Origin: Cyanobium usitatum str. Tous | Lineage (GTDB): Bacteria; Cyanobacteriota; Cyanobacteriia; PCC-6307; Cyanobiaceae | Direction: 5' to 3' | NCBI RefSeq assembly: GCF_003011885.1 | Contig: NZ_PXXO01000006.1 | Span: 62,001 to 126,000, forward strand | DNA length: 64,000 nt | Shown here: positions 1-8,527 of the stretch, piece after piece | Layout: each line of letters begins with the position of its first letter | Position numbering within the stretch: position 1 is the stretch's first letter | Notes under the pieces: generated by a model | What the model was told of the DNA's origin: nothing | The model's input: only the letters and a program-made list of their open reading frames with translations | Database searches by the model: none | Made by a program: the position numbers and the translations under genes

Positions 1-913
1 AGGGCTGTTCCTGGAAGGGCCATACCCGCGGCAGTTCTGGGGCGCTGAGGCCGCGTGCGGCCCGGATCCGGGCCCATACCCTGGTGAACCAAAACCGGGC
101 TGCCTGACTGGAAGGGCCGCGGTAGCGGGCGATCAGGCCCTGATCCAGGGCTCCGCAGGCCAGGTCGCCCTCCAGCCCCTGGCGGTCACTGCGGCAGTTG
201 GCCAGTAGCTGGGCTAGGGCAGCGGCCCCCAGGGGCTGCGGCGCTGCCCACACCAGCGATCCCAGTACCGGTTGGCCCGCCATGCCGTGTTCTGCAGCGA
301 GGCTGGCGCCGCTGATTTCCAGGGGATCCACCAGCTCCCAGCGGCGACCTTCGGGGCCGCGGCGACAAACCTGCAGCCGTGAACGCCAGCAGCCCTGGCC
401 CAGGGTTTCGCCGGCGGCGCTGCGGCCCAGCCGTACGACGTCCATGCCCAGCCAGCTGGCCCCCGCCGCCAGCTCCACCGTGAGGTTCTGCTCCAGCAGT
501 CCGCCGGCAAACAGCACCAGCTCCTGGGGCAGCCATTCCAGGTCGCTGCCGGCTTCAAGGCTGAAGTGCAAACTTTGGCGGGCCCACTGGCCCTGCGGCA
601 CCAAACGGGACCGCCCCACCGTGCCATACACTTTCTGGGCCGCCACGCTGGTGAGCAGGGCTTGGCTACCTGGGGCGAGGTGGGCCCGCAGGGTGAGTTG
701 GTCGCCCCCCACCAGGCCGCCGGCGGTGTGCAGGAGGGGCAATTCGCAGCGGCCGTCTACCTGGGGGTAGGCCCGTTGCAATTTCAGAGGGGATGTAGCC
801 CAGCCCTGATGCACCGTGACCGGCGGCTCTCCCGGACTGCCCTGCCGGGCCGTGAACTCCAGCTCAGCGGCGCCGTGCCAGCGGCCTGCCGCAATGGTGT
901 TGGGATGATTCAC
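1..913 (-). CDS. ureD: Urease accessory protein UreD (3' end outside window)
   Basis: UreD (UreH) is the scaffold that, with UreF and UreG, delivers nickel to apo-urease. Reading the minus strand from a GTG at 911-913 gives 304 codons without a stop, running off the window start. The product shows family motifs: HQGWATSPLKLQRAYP near residue 35, then LLHTAGGLVGGDQL, SVAAQKVYG and a C-terminal ARFWFTRVWARIRA. The last visible residues (LPRVWPFQE) are typical of the UreD C-terminus, so only a few codons are missing. An in-frame stop lies just before the GTG, so the start can hardly be further upstream. It diverges from ureE with 21 bases between the starts. In related picocyanobacteria ureABC follow ureD on this strand; that is expected here but cannot be seen. 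Confidence 0.9.
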   Translation of the reverse strand, partial: MNHPNTIAAGRWHGAAELEFTARQGSPGEPPVTVHQGWATSPLKLQRAYPQVDGRCELPLLHTAGGLVGGDQLTLRAHLAPGSQALLTSVAAQKVYGTVGRSRLVPQGQWARQSLHFSLEAGSDLEWLPQELVLFAGGLLEQNLTVELAAGASWLGMDVVRLGRSAAGETLGQGCWRSRLQVCRRGPEGRRWELVDPLEISGASLAAEHGMAGQPVLGSLVWAAPQPLGAAALAQLLANCRSDRQGLEGDLACGALDQGLIARYRGPSSQAARFWFTRVWARIRAARGLSAPELPRVWPFQEQP

Positions 914-934
914 CAGGCATGCTGTTTAGAGACC

Positions 935-1441
935 ATGGTGCACCCGGCGATGGCCAGCTCCGAGCCTGCTGACCGGCCTTTGGTGCTGCGTGAGCGCGGG
1001 CTGGCCGCCAGCCCGGGGGCCGTTCCTGCCTTGGTGCTTGCCCTTTCGGCGGTGGAGCGCACCCAGCTGCGGGGGTTGCGTTGCACAGCCTGTGGCAGGC
1101 AGGTGCTGCTGCAGCTGCCCCGGGGGGCAGCCCTGGAACCTGGTGAGTGGCTGGCCGCCACGGTTGCTGAACCGCTGGTCCAGGTGCGGGCGGCTGCGGA
1201 GGAGCTGTTGCAGGTGCGCAGCGCCGATCCCCTGGCCCTGCTCCAGGCCGCCTATCACCTTGGCAATCGCCACGTGGCCATGGAGATTAGGGCTGGTGAG
1301 TTGCGCCTGCTCGCCGATTCCGTGCTGGCCCACCTGCTGGAGCATCGCGGCCTGCAGGTGGGCCAGCTGCAAGCTCCCTTTCAGCCCGAGTCCGGTGCCT
1401 ACGGCCCCATCCACGGCCACAGCCATAGCCATGACCACTAG
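935..1441 (+). CDS. ureE: Urease accessory protein UreE, nickel metallochaperone
   Basis: UreE carries nickel to the UreD-F-G-urease assembly in the cytoplasm. The 168-residue product has the UreE core: AAYHLGNRHVAMEI with the conserved metal-binding histidine near residue 110, and it ends in a histidine-rich tail (HGHSHSHDH), the usual nickel-binding C-terminus. The N-terminal half carries a Cys-x2-Cys pair (RCTACGRQ), less usual. The ATG at 935 is chosen; an in-frame ATG at 950 is a fair alternative, giving 163 residues. Its end overlaps ureF by 11 bases, so the two are probably translated together. The reading frame is also open far upstream, but that stretch lies opposite ureD and is not coding. 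Confidence 0.9.
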   Translation: MVHPAMASSEPADRPLVLRERGLAASPGAVPALVLALSAVERTQLRGLRCTACGRQVLLQLPRGAALEPGEWLAATVAEPLVQVRAAAEELLQVRSADPLALLQAAYHLGNRHVAMEIRAGELRLLADSVLAHLLEHRGLQVGQLQAPFQPESGAYGPIHGHSHSHDH

Positions 1442-2072
1442 CCGGTTGCGCTTGTTTCAGCTGATCAGCCCAGCGCTGCCGGTGGGGGCCTTCAGTTATT
1501 CGGAGGGCTTGGAGGTGCTGGTGCAGCGCGGGCTTTTGCTGGACGGGGCTGGGGTCAGGGCCTGGCTGGAGGCTGAGCTGCAGCGCGGCACCTTGGTGCT
1601 GGAGGCGGCCAGTTTGCCCGGTTTGCTGGTGGCTGAGGCAGCCGAATTGCGCGAGCGCGATAGCTGGTTGCTGGCCCTGCGGGAGGCGGCGGAGGTGCGC
1701 GCCCAGCAGCGCCAGATGGGCGCTTCGCTGCTTGGGCTACTAGCCGACCTCGGCTTCAATCCGCCCGCCTTGAACCTGGCCTGGCCGGCAGCCTTTGCCC
1801 TGGCGGGCCGCGCCTTGGAGGTTGGCGCCACCGAGCTGGTGGAGGCCTATTTATATGGCTGGGTGGCAAACCAGCTCAGTGCGGCGTTGCGGCTGGTGCC
1901 TCTTGGGCCTACCGAGGCCCAGCGCCTGCAGCTGGGTTTGGCGCCTTTGATTGCCAAGCGGGCCCTCGAACTGGCGGCTGCCGATCCCGATCAGCTCTGG
2001 AGCGGTGGTGTGGGTGCGGGTCTGGCCCAGTTGCGCCACGTCGAGCTGTACTCCAGGCTGTTTCGCAGCTGA
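1431..2072 (+). CDS. ureF: Urease accessory protein UreF
   Basis: UreF binds UreD and recruits the GTPase UreG during nickel insertion into urease. The 213-residue product starts MTTSRLRLFQLISPALPVGA and continues with FSYSEGLE, the hallmark N-terminus of UreF. Further family features are the all-alpha body, QRQMGASLLGLL, and the C-terminal LWSGGVGAGLAQLRHVE with conserved His-Val-Glu. The start is the ATG at 1431, inside the last codons of ureE in another frame; the frame is open further upstream but that part is only a shadow of ureE. Length fits the family (about 210-230 residues). The next gene, ureG, begins 10 bases after the stop. Confidence 0.93.
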   Translation: MTTSRLRLFQLISPALPVGAFSYSEGLEVLVQRGLLLDGAGVRAWLEAELQRGTLVLEAASLPGLLVAEAAELRERDSWLLALREAAEVRAQQRQMGASLLGLLADLGFNPPALNLAWPAAFALAGRALEVGATELVEAYLYGWVANQLSAALRLVPLGPTEAQRLQLGLAPLIAKRALELAAADPDQLWSGGVGAGLAQLRHVELYSRLFRS

Positions 2073-2081
2073 GCGGATCGG

Positions 2082-2678
2082 ATGAGCAAGCTGCGGGTGG
2101 GCGTGGCCGGGCCGGTGGGCTCGGGCAAAACCGCCCTGGTGGAGGCCCTCTGCCGGCGGCTGCGCGATCGCCTGCAGCTGGCGGTTGTCACCAACGACAT
2201 CTACACCCAGGAGGATGCCCAGTTCCTCACCCGAGCTGGGGCCCTTGAACCCGAGCGCATCCGCGGCGTCGAAACCGGTGGCTGCCCCCACACCGCCATC
2301 CGCGAGGACTGTTCGATCAACCGGGCGGCGGTGGCCGAGCTGGAGGCGGCCTTCCCCGATCTGGATCTGGTGCTGGTGGAGAGCGGTGGCGACAACCTGG
2401 CCGCCAGCTTCAGCCCCGAGCTCGTGGACCTCTGCATTTATGTAATCGATGTGGCCGCCGGCGACAAAATCCCTCGCAAGGGCGGCCCGGGGATCACCCG
2501 CTCAGACCTGCTGGTGATCAACAAGATCGACCTGGCGCCCATGGTGGGAGCCAGCCTCGAGGTGATGGCAGCCGACACCGAACGCATGCGCCCTGGGCGC
2601 CCTTGGTGCTTCACCAACATCCGCAGCGGCGAAGGACTTGAGGCGGTAGAGAAGTTTTTGTGGGCCCAGCTGCCCTAA
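2082..2678 (+). CDS. ureG: Urease accessory GTPase UreG
   Basis: UreG is the SIMIBI-class GTPase that powers nickel transfer to urease. The 198-residue product has the P-loop GPVGSGKT at residues 10-17, [12 protein letters not shown], the conserved metal-binding Cys-Pro-His motif within [17 protein letters not shown], the switch-region ESGGDNLAA and the guanine-specificity motif NKIDLA near 147. Length matches the family exactly. It is the last of the ureEFG run; an NtcA-type promoter for urtA lies right behind it, so urt transcription can be independent of ureEFG. Confidence 0.97.
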   Translation: MSKLRVGVAGPVGSGKTALVEALCRRLRDRLQLAVVTNDIYTQEDAQFLTRAGALEPERIRGVETGGCPHTAIREDCSINRAAVAELEAAFPDLDLVLVESGGDNLAASFSPELVDLCIYVIDVAAGDKIPRKGGPGITRSDLLVINKIDLAPMVGASLEVMAADTERMRPGRPWCFTNIRSGEGLEAVEKFLWAQLP

Positions 2679-2700
2679 TTGGCTTGCTTTTTAGGGAACC

Positions 2701-2743
2701 GTAGCAACCACTACAAAGCCAAAGTGTGACTACTGGATACCTT
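2701..2743 (+). promoter_or_regulatory. NtcA-type promoter of urtABCDE
   Basis: A perfect GTA-N8-TAC palindrome (2701-2714) is followed, 23 bases on, by a TAN3T-type -10 box (TACCTT, 2738-2743). This is the architecture of NtcA-activated class II promoters in cyanobacteria, in which NtcA replaces the -35 element. The urtA start lies 55 bases beyond. Urea transporter genes are known NtcA targets in cyanobacteria; binding here is inferred from the sequence only. Confidence 0.75.
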
Positions 2744-2797
2744 CCACCTACCGCTAAATCGCAGCGGGACATTCAGCGGTTTTCCGTAGGAGTTTTT

Positions 2798-4093
2798 ATG
2801 AAGTCTTTCCTGATGCGCAAAACCACCATGCGTTATGTCGCTGGTGCTACGGCGATGGCAGCCAGCCTTTCGCTGGTGGCCTGCGGCGGCGGCGGCGAAA
2901 AAGCCTCTGGCGATTTCGACGGTGAAGTGAAGGTGGGGATTCTGCATTCCCGCTCCGGCACCATGGCCATCTCCGAAAACACGGTGGCTGAAGCTGAGTT
3001 GATGGCGATCGAGGAGATCAACGCCAAGGGCGGGATCACCATCGATGGCAAGAAGCTGAAGATTGTTCCCGTCGAAGAGGATGGTGCCTCTGATTGGCCC
3101 ACCTTCGCTGAGAAAGCCAAAAAACTGATCGATCAGGATCAGGTGGCTGTGGTGTTTGGTGGCTGGACCTCAGCTAGCCGCAAGGCGATGCTGCCTGTGT
3201 TTGAGGCCAAGGATCACTTCCTCTTCTATCCGATCCAGTACGAAGGTCAGGAGTGCTCCAAGAACATCTTCTACAGCGGTGCTACACCCAATCAGCAGGC
3301 TGAGCCGGCTGTCTCCTGGCTGCTCAAGAACAAGGGCAAGGACTTCTTCCTAGTGGGCTCCGATTACGTGTATCCGCGCACCGCGAACACGATCATGAAG
3401 GAGCAGCTCAAGGTTGAGGGCGGCAATCTGGTGGGTGAGGACTACCTGCCGCTTGGAAACACCGAGGTGGCTCCGATCATTGCCAAGATCAAGCAGGCCC
3501 TGCCCAAGGGTGGCGTGATTGTCAACACCCTGAACGGTGACAGCAACGTCGCCTTCTTCAAGCAGATGAAGGCTGCTGGCATCACCCCTGCCAATGGCTA
3601 CTCGATCATGAGCTTCTCAATTGCTGAGGAGGAGGTTGCGGCAATTGGCCCCGAATATCTGGAAGGCACCTATGCGGCCTGGAACTTCTTCCAGAGTCTC
3701 GACACCCCGGCTTCCAAGAAGTTCACTACTGATTTCAAGGCCAAGTACGGCGAGAATCGGGTCACCAACGACCCGGCTGAATCCGCCTACAACATGGTCT
3801 ACCTCTGGGCCGCTGGAGCGGAGAAGGCCAATAGCGTTGACGACAACGCAGTACGCAAGGCGCTAATCGGTGTGACTTTCGATGCCCCCCAGGGCAAGAT
3901 CGAGGTGCAGCCCAATCACCACACCACCGAGCTGGTGATGATTGGTGAGGTCCAAAAGGACGGCATGTTCAAGATCATCGAGAACAAGGGTGTGCTCAAG
4001 CCGATTGCCTGGAACCAGTTTGTTCCCGAAACCAAGGGATACACCTGCGATTGGACCCAGGATCGTCCTGATGCTGGCAAGTTCAAGATGTGA
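2798..4093 (+). CDS. urtA: Urea ABC transporter substrate-binding lipoprotein UrtA
   Basis: UrtA is the periplasmic, membrane-anchored urea-binding protein of the UrtABCDE high-affinity importer. The ATG at 2798 is preceded by a good ribosome site (TAGGAG, 2787-2792) and gives 431 residues. A positively charged, hydrophobic leader ends in the lipobox LSLVAC followed by a glycine run, so the mature protein is a lipoprotein. The body is of the branched-chain amino acid/amide type (VKVGILHSRSGTMAISE; VFGGWTSASRKAMLPVFE; YPIQYEGQECS). The frame is open upstream to a GTG at 2726, but that would place a hydrophilic extension before the signal peptide. A hairpin terminator follows, so urtA is probably made in excess of the membrane genes. 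Confidence 0.96.
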   Translation: MKSFLMRKTTMRYVAGATAMAASLSLVACGGGGEKASGDFDGEVKVGILHSRSGTMAISENTVAEAELMAIEEINAKGGITIDGKKLKIVPVEEDGASDWPTFAEKAKKLIDQDQVAVVFGGWTSASRKAMLPVFEAKDHFLFYPIQYEGQECSKNIFYSGATPNQQAEPAVSWLLKNKGKDFFLVGSDYVYPRTANTIMKEQLKVEGGNLVGEDYLPLGNTEVAPIIAKIKQALPKGGVIVNTLNGDSNVAFFKQMKAAGITPANGYSIMSFSIAEEEVAAIGPEYLEGTYAAWNFFQSLDTPASKKFTTDFKAKYGENRVTNDPAESAYNMVYLWAAGAEKANSVDDNAVRKALIGVTFDAPQGKIEVQPNHHTTELVMIGEVQKDGMFKIIENKGVLKPIAWNQFVPETKGYTCDWTQDRPDAGKFKM

Positions 4094-4122
4094 GCCTTCG
4101 GCTTTCCTATTGACTTCAGGTG

Positions 4123-4145
4123 GGGGGAGCTTAGCTCCCCCTTTT
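4123..4145 (+). terminator. Hairpin with T-run between urtA and urtB
   Basis: GGGGGAGC (4123-4130), loop TTA, GCTCCCCC (4134-4141) and then TTTT form a textbook intrinsic terminator stem of 8 G/C-rich pairs. It lies 30 bases after the urtA stop and 48 bases before urtB. As no other promoter is obvious before urtB, it probably acts as a partial terminator that sets a high ratio of binding protein to permease. Confidence 0.75.
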
Positions 4146-4192
4146 CACTTCGTTTTTCTTTTTCTTTCCCTTGCCGAGCCCTGTTGGGCGCC

Positions 4193-5350
4193 ATGGATCT
4201 TCTTTACGACACACTCTTCAATGGCTTAGCCATCGGTTCGGTGCTGGTGCTGGCCGCCCTTGGCTTGGCCGTAGTCTTTGGCTTGATGGGGGTCATCAAC
4301 ATGGCCCACGGCGAGTTGATGATGCTCGGGGCTTACACCACCTTCGTGGTGCAAAACCTATTTAAAAATGGCCCTCTGGCGGGTCTTTTCCCCATCTACA
4401 TTTTGGTGGCGATACCGCTTGCTTTTTTAGTGAGTGGTTTAGCTGGCTTGCTGCTAGAAAAAACCGTGATTCGGCGCCTATATGGCAGGCCGTTGGAAAC
4501 TCTCTTGGCAACTTGGGGGGTAAGCCTGATTTTGCAGCAATTTGTGCGCTCCGTGAGCAGTGCTTTTGTTGTGGGGCTTGTGGTGGCCGTGGCCCTGGGG
4601 TTGCTAGCACCACGGCTGTGGCCCAGCTCCTGGGCTCAACGGCGCTGGACCCCATTGCTTGCAGTGGCTAGCTGGGTAATTTCTGGCCTAATTGGCATCA
4701 TCTTGGCTAACGGGCTAGGTGGTGTTCGGGTGTTGGATCAGCCTTGGTTTAGCGCTCGCAACCTAGACGTCACTGCTCCGCTTTGGTTGCGGGGTTCGGT
4801 TGAACTTGGCGGTGTAAATATGCCAACGGCACGCTTGTTCATTGTTGCTCTTACGGCGATTGCCCTTGTGGCGGTCCATTGGTTTCTGCAGAAGAGCGTT
4901 TGGGGGATTCGCATCCGGGCCGTTACCCAAAATCGTTCGATGAGCGACTGCCTGGGGATTCCCACCGAAACCGTCGATGCGCTCACCTTTTTGGTGGGAT
5001 CGGGCCTTGCTGGAGTGGCTGGAGTGGCTGTGACTTTGCTTGGCTCGGTGGGCCCAAACCTTGGCGGCAACTACATCGTTGACTGCTTCATGGTGGTGGT
5101 GTTGGGTGGGGTTGGCAAACTTCTCGGCACGGTTGTAGCGGCCCTGGGTATTGGAGTGCTCAGCTATGTGATCGGCTCTGGCTCCCTACTGCTGCTCTGG
5201 CCAGCTATGCCAGCTGGCCTCAATGAGCTGATCACATTTTTTGCCACCACCTCGATGGCAAAGGTGCTCGTGTTTGCTCTGATCGTCGTGTTCCTGCAGT
5301 TCAGGCCCGCTGGCCTGTTCCCGCAGAAGGGACGGCTGGTGGAGGCCTGA
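4193..5350 (+). CDS. urtB: Urea ABC transporter permease UrtB
   Basis: UrtB is one of the two inner-membrane permeases of the urea importer, of the LivH family. The 385-residue product is nearly all hydrophobic helices, with the LivH N-terminus (NGLAIGSVLVLAALGLAVVF, then GVINMAHGELMMLGAY) and the EAA-like loop around GIRIRAVTQNRSMSDCLGI. Compared with LivH it carries an extra insertion around residues 125-215, usual for UrtB. The ATG at 4193 is preferred; a TTG three codons upstream is possible. A two-codon-scale gap separates it from urtC (stop 5350, ATG 5354). Confidence 0.95.
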   Translation: MDLLYDTLFNGLAIGSVLVLAALGLAVVFGLMGVINMAHGELMMLGAYTTFVVQNLFKNGPLAGLFPIYILVAIPLAFLVSGLAGLLLEKTVIRRLYGRPLETLLATWGVSLILQQFVRSVSSAFVVGLVVAVALGLLAPRLWPSSWAQRRWTPLLAVASWVISGLIGIILANGLGGVRVLDQPWFSARNLDVTAPLWLRGSVELGGVNMPTARLFIVALTAIALVAVHWFLQKSVWGIRIRAVTQNRSMSDCLGIPTETVDALTFLVGSGLAGVAGVAVTLLGSVGPNLGGNYIVDCFMVVVLGGVGKLLGTVVAALGIGVLSYVIGSGSLLLLWPAMPAGLNELITFFATTSMAKVLVFALIVVFLQFRPAGLFPQKGRLVEA

Positions 5351-5353
5351 TCC

Positions 5354-6496
5354 ATGGCGAAATTGCGCACCTGGTTGCCGTGGCTGCTGCTTGTGGCAGC
5401 AGCGTTGATCTTGCCGGCGATCTTGCCGCCGTTCCGGCTCAACCTGCTGGGTCGGTTTTTGTCCCTGGGAATCGTGGCCCTGGGTATAGACCTGATCTGG
5501 GGTTTTACTGGCATGCTTAGCTTGGGTCAGGGCATCTTCTTTGCCCTAGGTGGCTATGCCATTGGCATGCATTTGCAGCTTTTGTCTCTGGCGCCTGGAG
5601 AGTTGCCTGAGTTTTTCGGGCTTTATGGCGTTAAGCAGCTCCCTGTTTTTTGGCAGCCATTTCAGTCTTTTGTGTTTACGGGCTTGTGTGTTTGGGTGTT
5701 GCCCGCCTTGGTGGCAGGTGTGCTTGGTTATTTAGTTTTTCGCAACCGCATCAAGGGGGTCTACTTTTCGATTCTTACCCAGGCGGCCCTGCTGGTCTTT
5801 TTCAACTTTTTTAATGGCCAGCAGAAGTTGATTAATGGCACCAACGGCCTCAAAACTGATACCGCGCGGATCTTTGGGGAGCTCGTGGGCAGTGATGCCA
5901 TGCAGCGCAACCTTTTCTGGCTCACTGTGGTGTTCGTGATGGCTGCGTGGTTGCTCTGCCGCTGGCTCACCCGTGGTCGCTTTGGCGATGCCTTGATCGC
6001 CATCCGCGATGACGAGCCGCGCCTGCGCTTCACCGGCTACAACCCCACGGCTTACAAAACCCTGGTGTTTGCCATTGCCGGAGCCATGGCTGGCGTGAGC
6101 GGTGCCCTCTACACCGTGCAGTCCGGCATTGTGTCGCCCCAATACATGGCAGTGCCTTTCTCTATTGAGATGGTGATCTGGGTGGCGGTGGGTGGCCGCG
6201 GCACCCTGATTGGAGCAGTGCTTGGTGCCGTGTTGATCAACTACGCCAAGAGCCTGGTGAGTGAACAACTGCCGGAAACCTGGCTGTTTATCCAGGGTGG
6301 TTTGTTCCTATTGGTGGTCACGGCGCTGCCTGATGGCTTGGTGGGTTGGTGGCGTCAGGGTGGCCCGCGCCATATCAAGGCCATGGTTGGCTGGCCAGCA
6401 TTGGCGCCCACTTATCCCGGCTTGGATCTCGACCCTGCGGCGCAGGCGGAGCGCCAGGCCTTTAGGTCCGATCTTCCTCCCGGAGGTGCCCCATGA
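5354..6496 (+). CDS. urtC: Urea ABC transporter permease UrtC
   Basis: UrtC is the second permease of the urea importer, of the LivM family, pairing with UrtB in the membrane. The 380-residue product has the LivM signature GFTGMLSLGQGIFFALGGYA (about residues 50-70), further helices, and the cytoplasmic coupling loop around ALIAIRDDEPRLRFTGYNP. The C-terminal tail (LAPTYPGLDLDP) is polar. The stop overlaps the urtD start by four bases (ATGA), which suggests coupled translation with the ATPase. Confidence 0.95.
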   Translation: MAKLRTWLPWLLLVAAALILPAILPPFRLNLLGRFLSLGIVALGIDLIWGFTGMLSLGQGIFFALGGYAIGMHLQLLSLAPGELPEFFGLYGVKQLPVFWQPFQSFVFTGLCVWVLPALVAGVLGYLVFRNRIKGVYFSILTQAALLVFFNFFNGQQKLINGTNGLKTDTARIFGELVGSDAMQRNLFWLTVVFVMAAWLLCRWLTRGRFGDALIAIRDDEPRLRFTGYNPTAYKTLVFAIAGAMAGVSGALYTVQSGIVSPQYMAVPFSIEMVIWVAVGGRGTLIGAVLGAVLINYAKSLVSEQLPETWLFIQGGLFLLVVTALPDGLVGWWRQGGPRHIKAMVGWPALAPTYPGLDLDPAAQAERQAFRSDLPPGGAP

Positions 6497-7266
6497 CTGC
6501 GTCTATTGCGGTCCCTTTGGTCGCCCCGTTGCTGGAGCTACGCGGTGTCAGCGTCAGCTTCGATGGTTTTTGGGCCCTCAACGATCTCAACCTCTCCCTG
6601 GCACCCGGCGAGCTGCGGGCTGTGATCGGCCCGAATGGTGCGGGTAAAACCACCTTCCTTGATGTGATCACAGGCAAGGTGCGCCCCACCAAAGGCGACG
6701 TGGTGTTTCGAGGGCGCTCGTTGTTAGGCATCGCCGAGCACCGCATCGCTCGGCTCGGAATTGGGCGCAAATTTCAGACCCCGCGCGTTTACCAAAACCT
6801 CAGCCCTCGCCGCAATCTGGAGCTGGCTGTTAAGGGCAGCCACTCACCTTTCAATCTGCTACTTGGCAGCCTCGATAGCCGTCAACGCCAGCGGGTTCAA
6901 GAGTTGCTGGCGGTGGTTGGTCTCGAGGCGCATGCCTCCCGGCGGGCCGGCAGCCTTTCCCACGGCCAGAAGCAGTGGCTTGAGATCGCCATGTTGCTGG
7001 CCCAAGACCCTTATGTGCTGCTGGTGGATGAGCCGGTGGCCGGCCTTTCCGAGGAGGAGACCGAGCGCACCGGTGCTTTGCTGCGCAGCCTTGCGGGCGA
7101 CCACACCGTGCTGGTGATCGAACACGACATGGATTTCATTCGAGAGCTCGATTGCCCTGTAACCGTGCTGCATGAGGGTCACGTGCTCTGTGAGGGCACG
7201 ATGGAGACGGTGCAGAGCGATCCCCGCGTGATCGAGGTTTATCTCGGCGTTGAGGACGACGTATGA
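6493..7266 (+). CDS. urtD: Urea ABC transporter ATP-binding protein UrtD
   Basis: UrtD is one of two cytoplasmic ATPases of the urea importer (LivG family). The 257-residue product has Walker A GPNGAGKTT (near residue 46), the LivG-type RLGIGRKFQTPRVYQNL, the ABC signature LSHGQKQ (near 152), Walker B VLLVDEPVAG and the switch histidine in VIEHDMDF. It overlaps both neighbours by four bases (urtC stop, urtE start), so the last three urt genes are translationally linked. Confidence 0.96.
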   Translation: MTASIAVPLVAPLLELRGVSVSFDGFWALNDLNLSLAPGELRAVIGPNGAGKTTFLDVITGKVRPTKGDVVFRGRSLLGIAEHRIARLGIGRKFQTPRVYQNLSPRRNLELAVKGSHSPFNLLLGSLDSRQRQRVQELLAVVGLEAHASRRAGSLSHGQKQWLEIAMLLAQDPYVLLVDEPVAGLSEEETERTGALLRSLAGDHTVLVIEHDMDFIRELDCPVTVLHEGHVLCEGTMETVQSDPRVIEVYLGVEDDV

Positions 7267-8015
7267 CTGCTTCTGCCACCATGACAACCCAACCCCAGGG
7301 CGAGGCCAGCCGCTTGCTAAGCGTGCGCGGGCTCAACGTCTATTACGGGGAGAGCCATATTCTCCGCAACGTGGATCTATCGATCGCGCCAGGTCAGATG
7401 GCCTGCCTGATCGGGCTCAATGGAGTTGGCAAAACCACCCTGCTCAAGTCGATCATCGGCCTGGTGCCCCAGCGCAGCGGTTGCATTGAGCTGGCAGGCA
7501 GCGACTGCGGCGGCCTAGCCCCCCACCGCCGCGCCCGGGCGGGCATTGGCTATGTGCCCCAAGGGCGGGAGATCATCCCCCAGCTCAGCGTGCGCGAAAA
7601 CCTGCTGCTGGGTCTGGAAGCCCTGCCGGGGGGTATGGGTCGCCATCGCCATATCGACCCGCTGGTGTTTGAGCTATTCCCGGTGCTGGAGAAGTTTCTG
7701 GCTCGCCGTGGCGGTGATCTCTCCGGTGGTCAACAGCAGCAGCTGGCCATTGCCCGGGCCCTGCTTGGCAAGCCCCGTCTGTTGCTGCTCGATGAACCCA
7801 CGGAGGGCATTCAGCCCTCGGTGGTGCTCGACATCCAGCGGGCCGTGAGCCGCATCATTCGAGAGACTGGCATCTCGGTGTTGCTGGTGGAGCATCACGC
7901 CAGTTTTGTGCGCCAATCCGACTGTTATTACGCCATGCAGAAGGGCGGCATTGTGGCCAGTGGCGCCACGGCCGATCTCAGCTCGGAGATGATCCAGCGC
8001 TTCTTGAGCGTTTGA
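7263..8015 (+). CDS. urtE: Urea ABC transporter ATP-binding protein UrtE
   Basis: UrtE is the second ATPase of the urea importer (LivF family). The 250-residue product shows Walker A GLNGVGKTT (about residue 50), GYVPQGREIIPQLSVREN in the Q-loop region, the signature LSGGQQQQLAIARAL, Walker B LLLLDEPTEG and the switch histidine in LVEHH. The usual glycine after Asn in Walker A is kept, with Val where Ala is more common. The ATG at 7263 overlaps urtD by four bases; a second ATG at 7281 is possible. No clear terminator is seen after the stop. Confidence 0.95.
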   Translation: MTASATMTTQPQGEASRLLSVRGLNVYYGESHILRNVDLSIAPGQMACLIGLNGVGKTTLLKSIIGLVPQRSGCIELAGSDCGGLAPHRRARAGIGYVPQGREIIPQLSVRENLLLGLEALPGGMGRHRHIDPLVFELFPVLEKFLARRGGDLSGGQQQQLAIARALLGKPRLLLLDEPTEGIQPSVVLDIQRAVSRIIRETGISVLLVEHHASFVRQSDCYYAMQKGGIVASGATADLSSEMIQRFLSV

Positions 8016-8053
8016 GGCTATAGATAGGATGATCAAAGTCAGCTAGAAATCTG

Positions 8054-8527
8054 ATGCGTCCTTCCCTTGTGGCGGTCTTCGCGGCCGGTCTGTGCAGCAC
8101 CACCCTGGTTGCCGGTTTGGCTCCAGTCCAGGCCCAAACCTGCCAGTTCCTGGCGCCAGTGGGTGGCGACGGTACCACCAACATCATCACCAAAACGATT
8201 GGTGCAGGCAATCCCTTTGGCCGCCCCAACTGGAACACCGATTTCTTCGTCACTCAGCCCTACGGCAGCTACAAGTTCTTCTTCACCGCCAACTCCTCGG
8301 TGAGTGCCACCTACCCCATCCAGGGCTATCTCAAGTTCACTGACGGCTCCAGCTTGCAGGTGATCAATGAGTCGTTTGCACCCCAGATGGGTACCGGCCG
8401 CATGTGGGGCCCCTTCCCCGCCATTCCCGGCAAAACCGTGAGCCAGCTCAACTTCAAGATTGGTGCCAGCGCAGACCAGGCGGCCACTGGTTTCACCTAT
8501 CGCATTTCCACCATGGGTTGCAACTGA
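8054..8527 (+). CDS. Secreted protein of unknown function
   Basis: I do not recognise a family. The 157-residue product starts with a classic Sec signal peptide: MRPSLVAVFAAGLCSTTLVAGLA (broken only by small residues), with a likely cleavage after VQA (about residue 27). The mature part is rich in Thr, Ser, Gly and aromatic residues (SYKFFFTANSSVSATYPIQG) and predicted to be mostly beta. Two cysteines, near the mature N-terminus and at the last-but-one residue, may form a disulfide. It lies 38 bases after urtE on the same strand and could be co-transcribed, but nothing ties it to urea use. Its end overlaps the end of the convergent permease by 31 bases. Confidence 0.7.
   Translation: MRPSLVAVFAAGLCSTTLVAGLAPVQAQTCQFLAPVGGDGTTNIITKTIGAGNPFGRPNWNTDFFVTQPYGSYKFFFTANSSVSATYPIQGYLKFTDGSSLQVINESFAPQMGTGRMWGPFPAIPGKTVSQLNFKIGASADQAATGFTYRISTMGCN

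Noticed and set aside
566-934. Long plus-strand frame before ureE
   Set aside because: It lies fully opposite ureD, whose frame carries clear UreD motifs; only the part from 935 is UreE.
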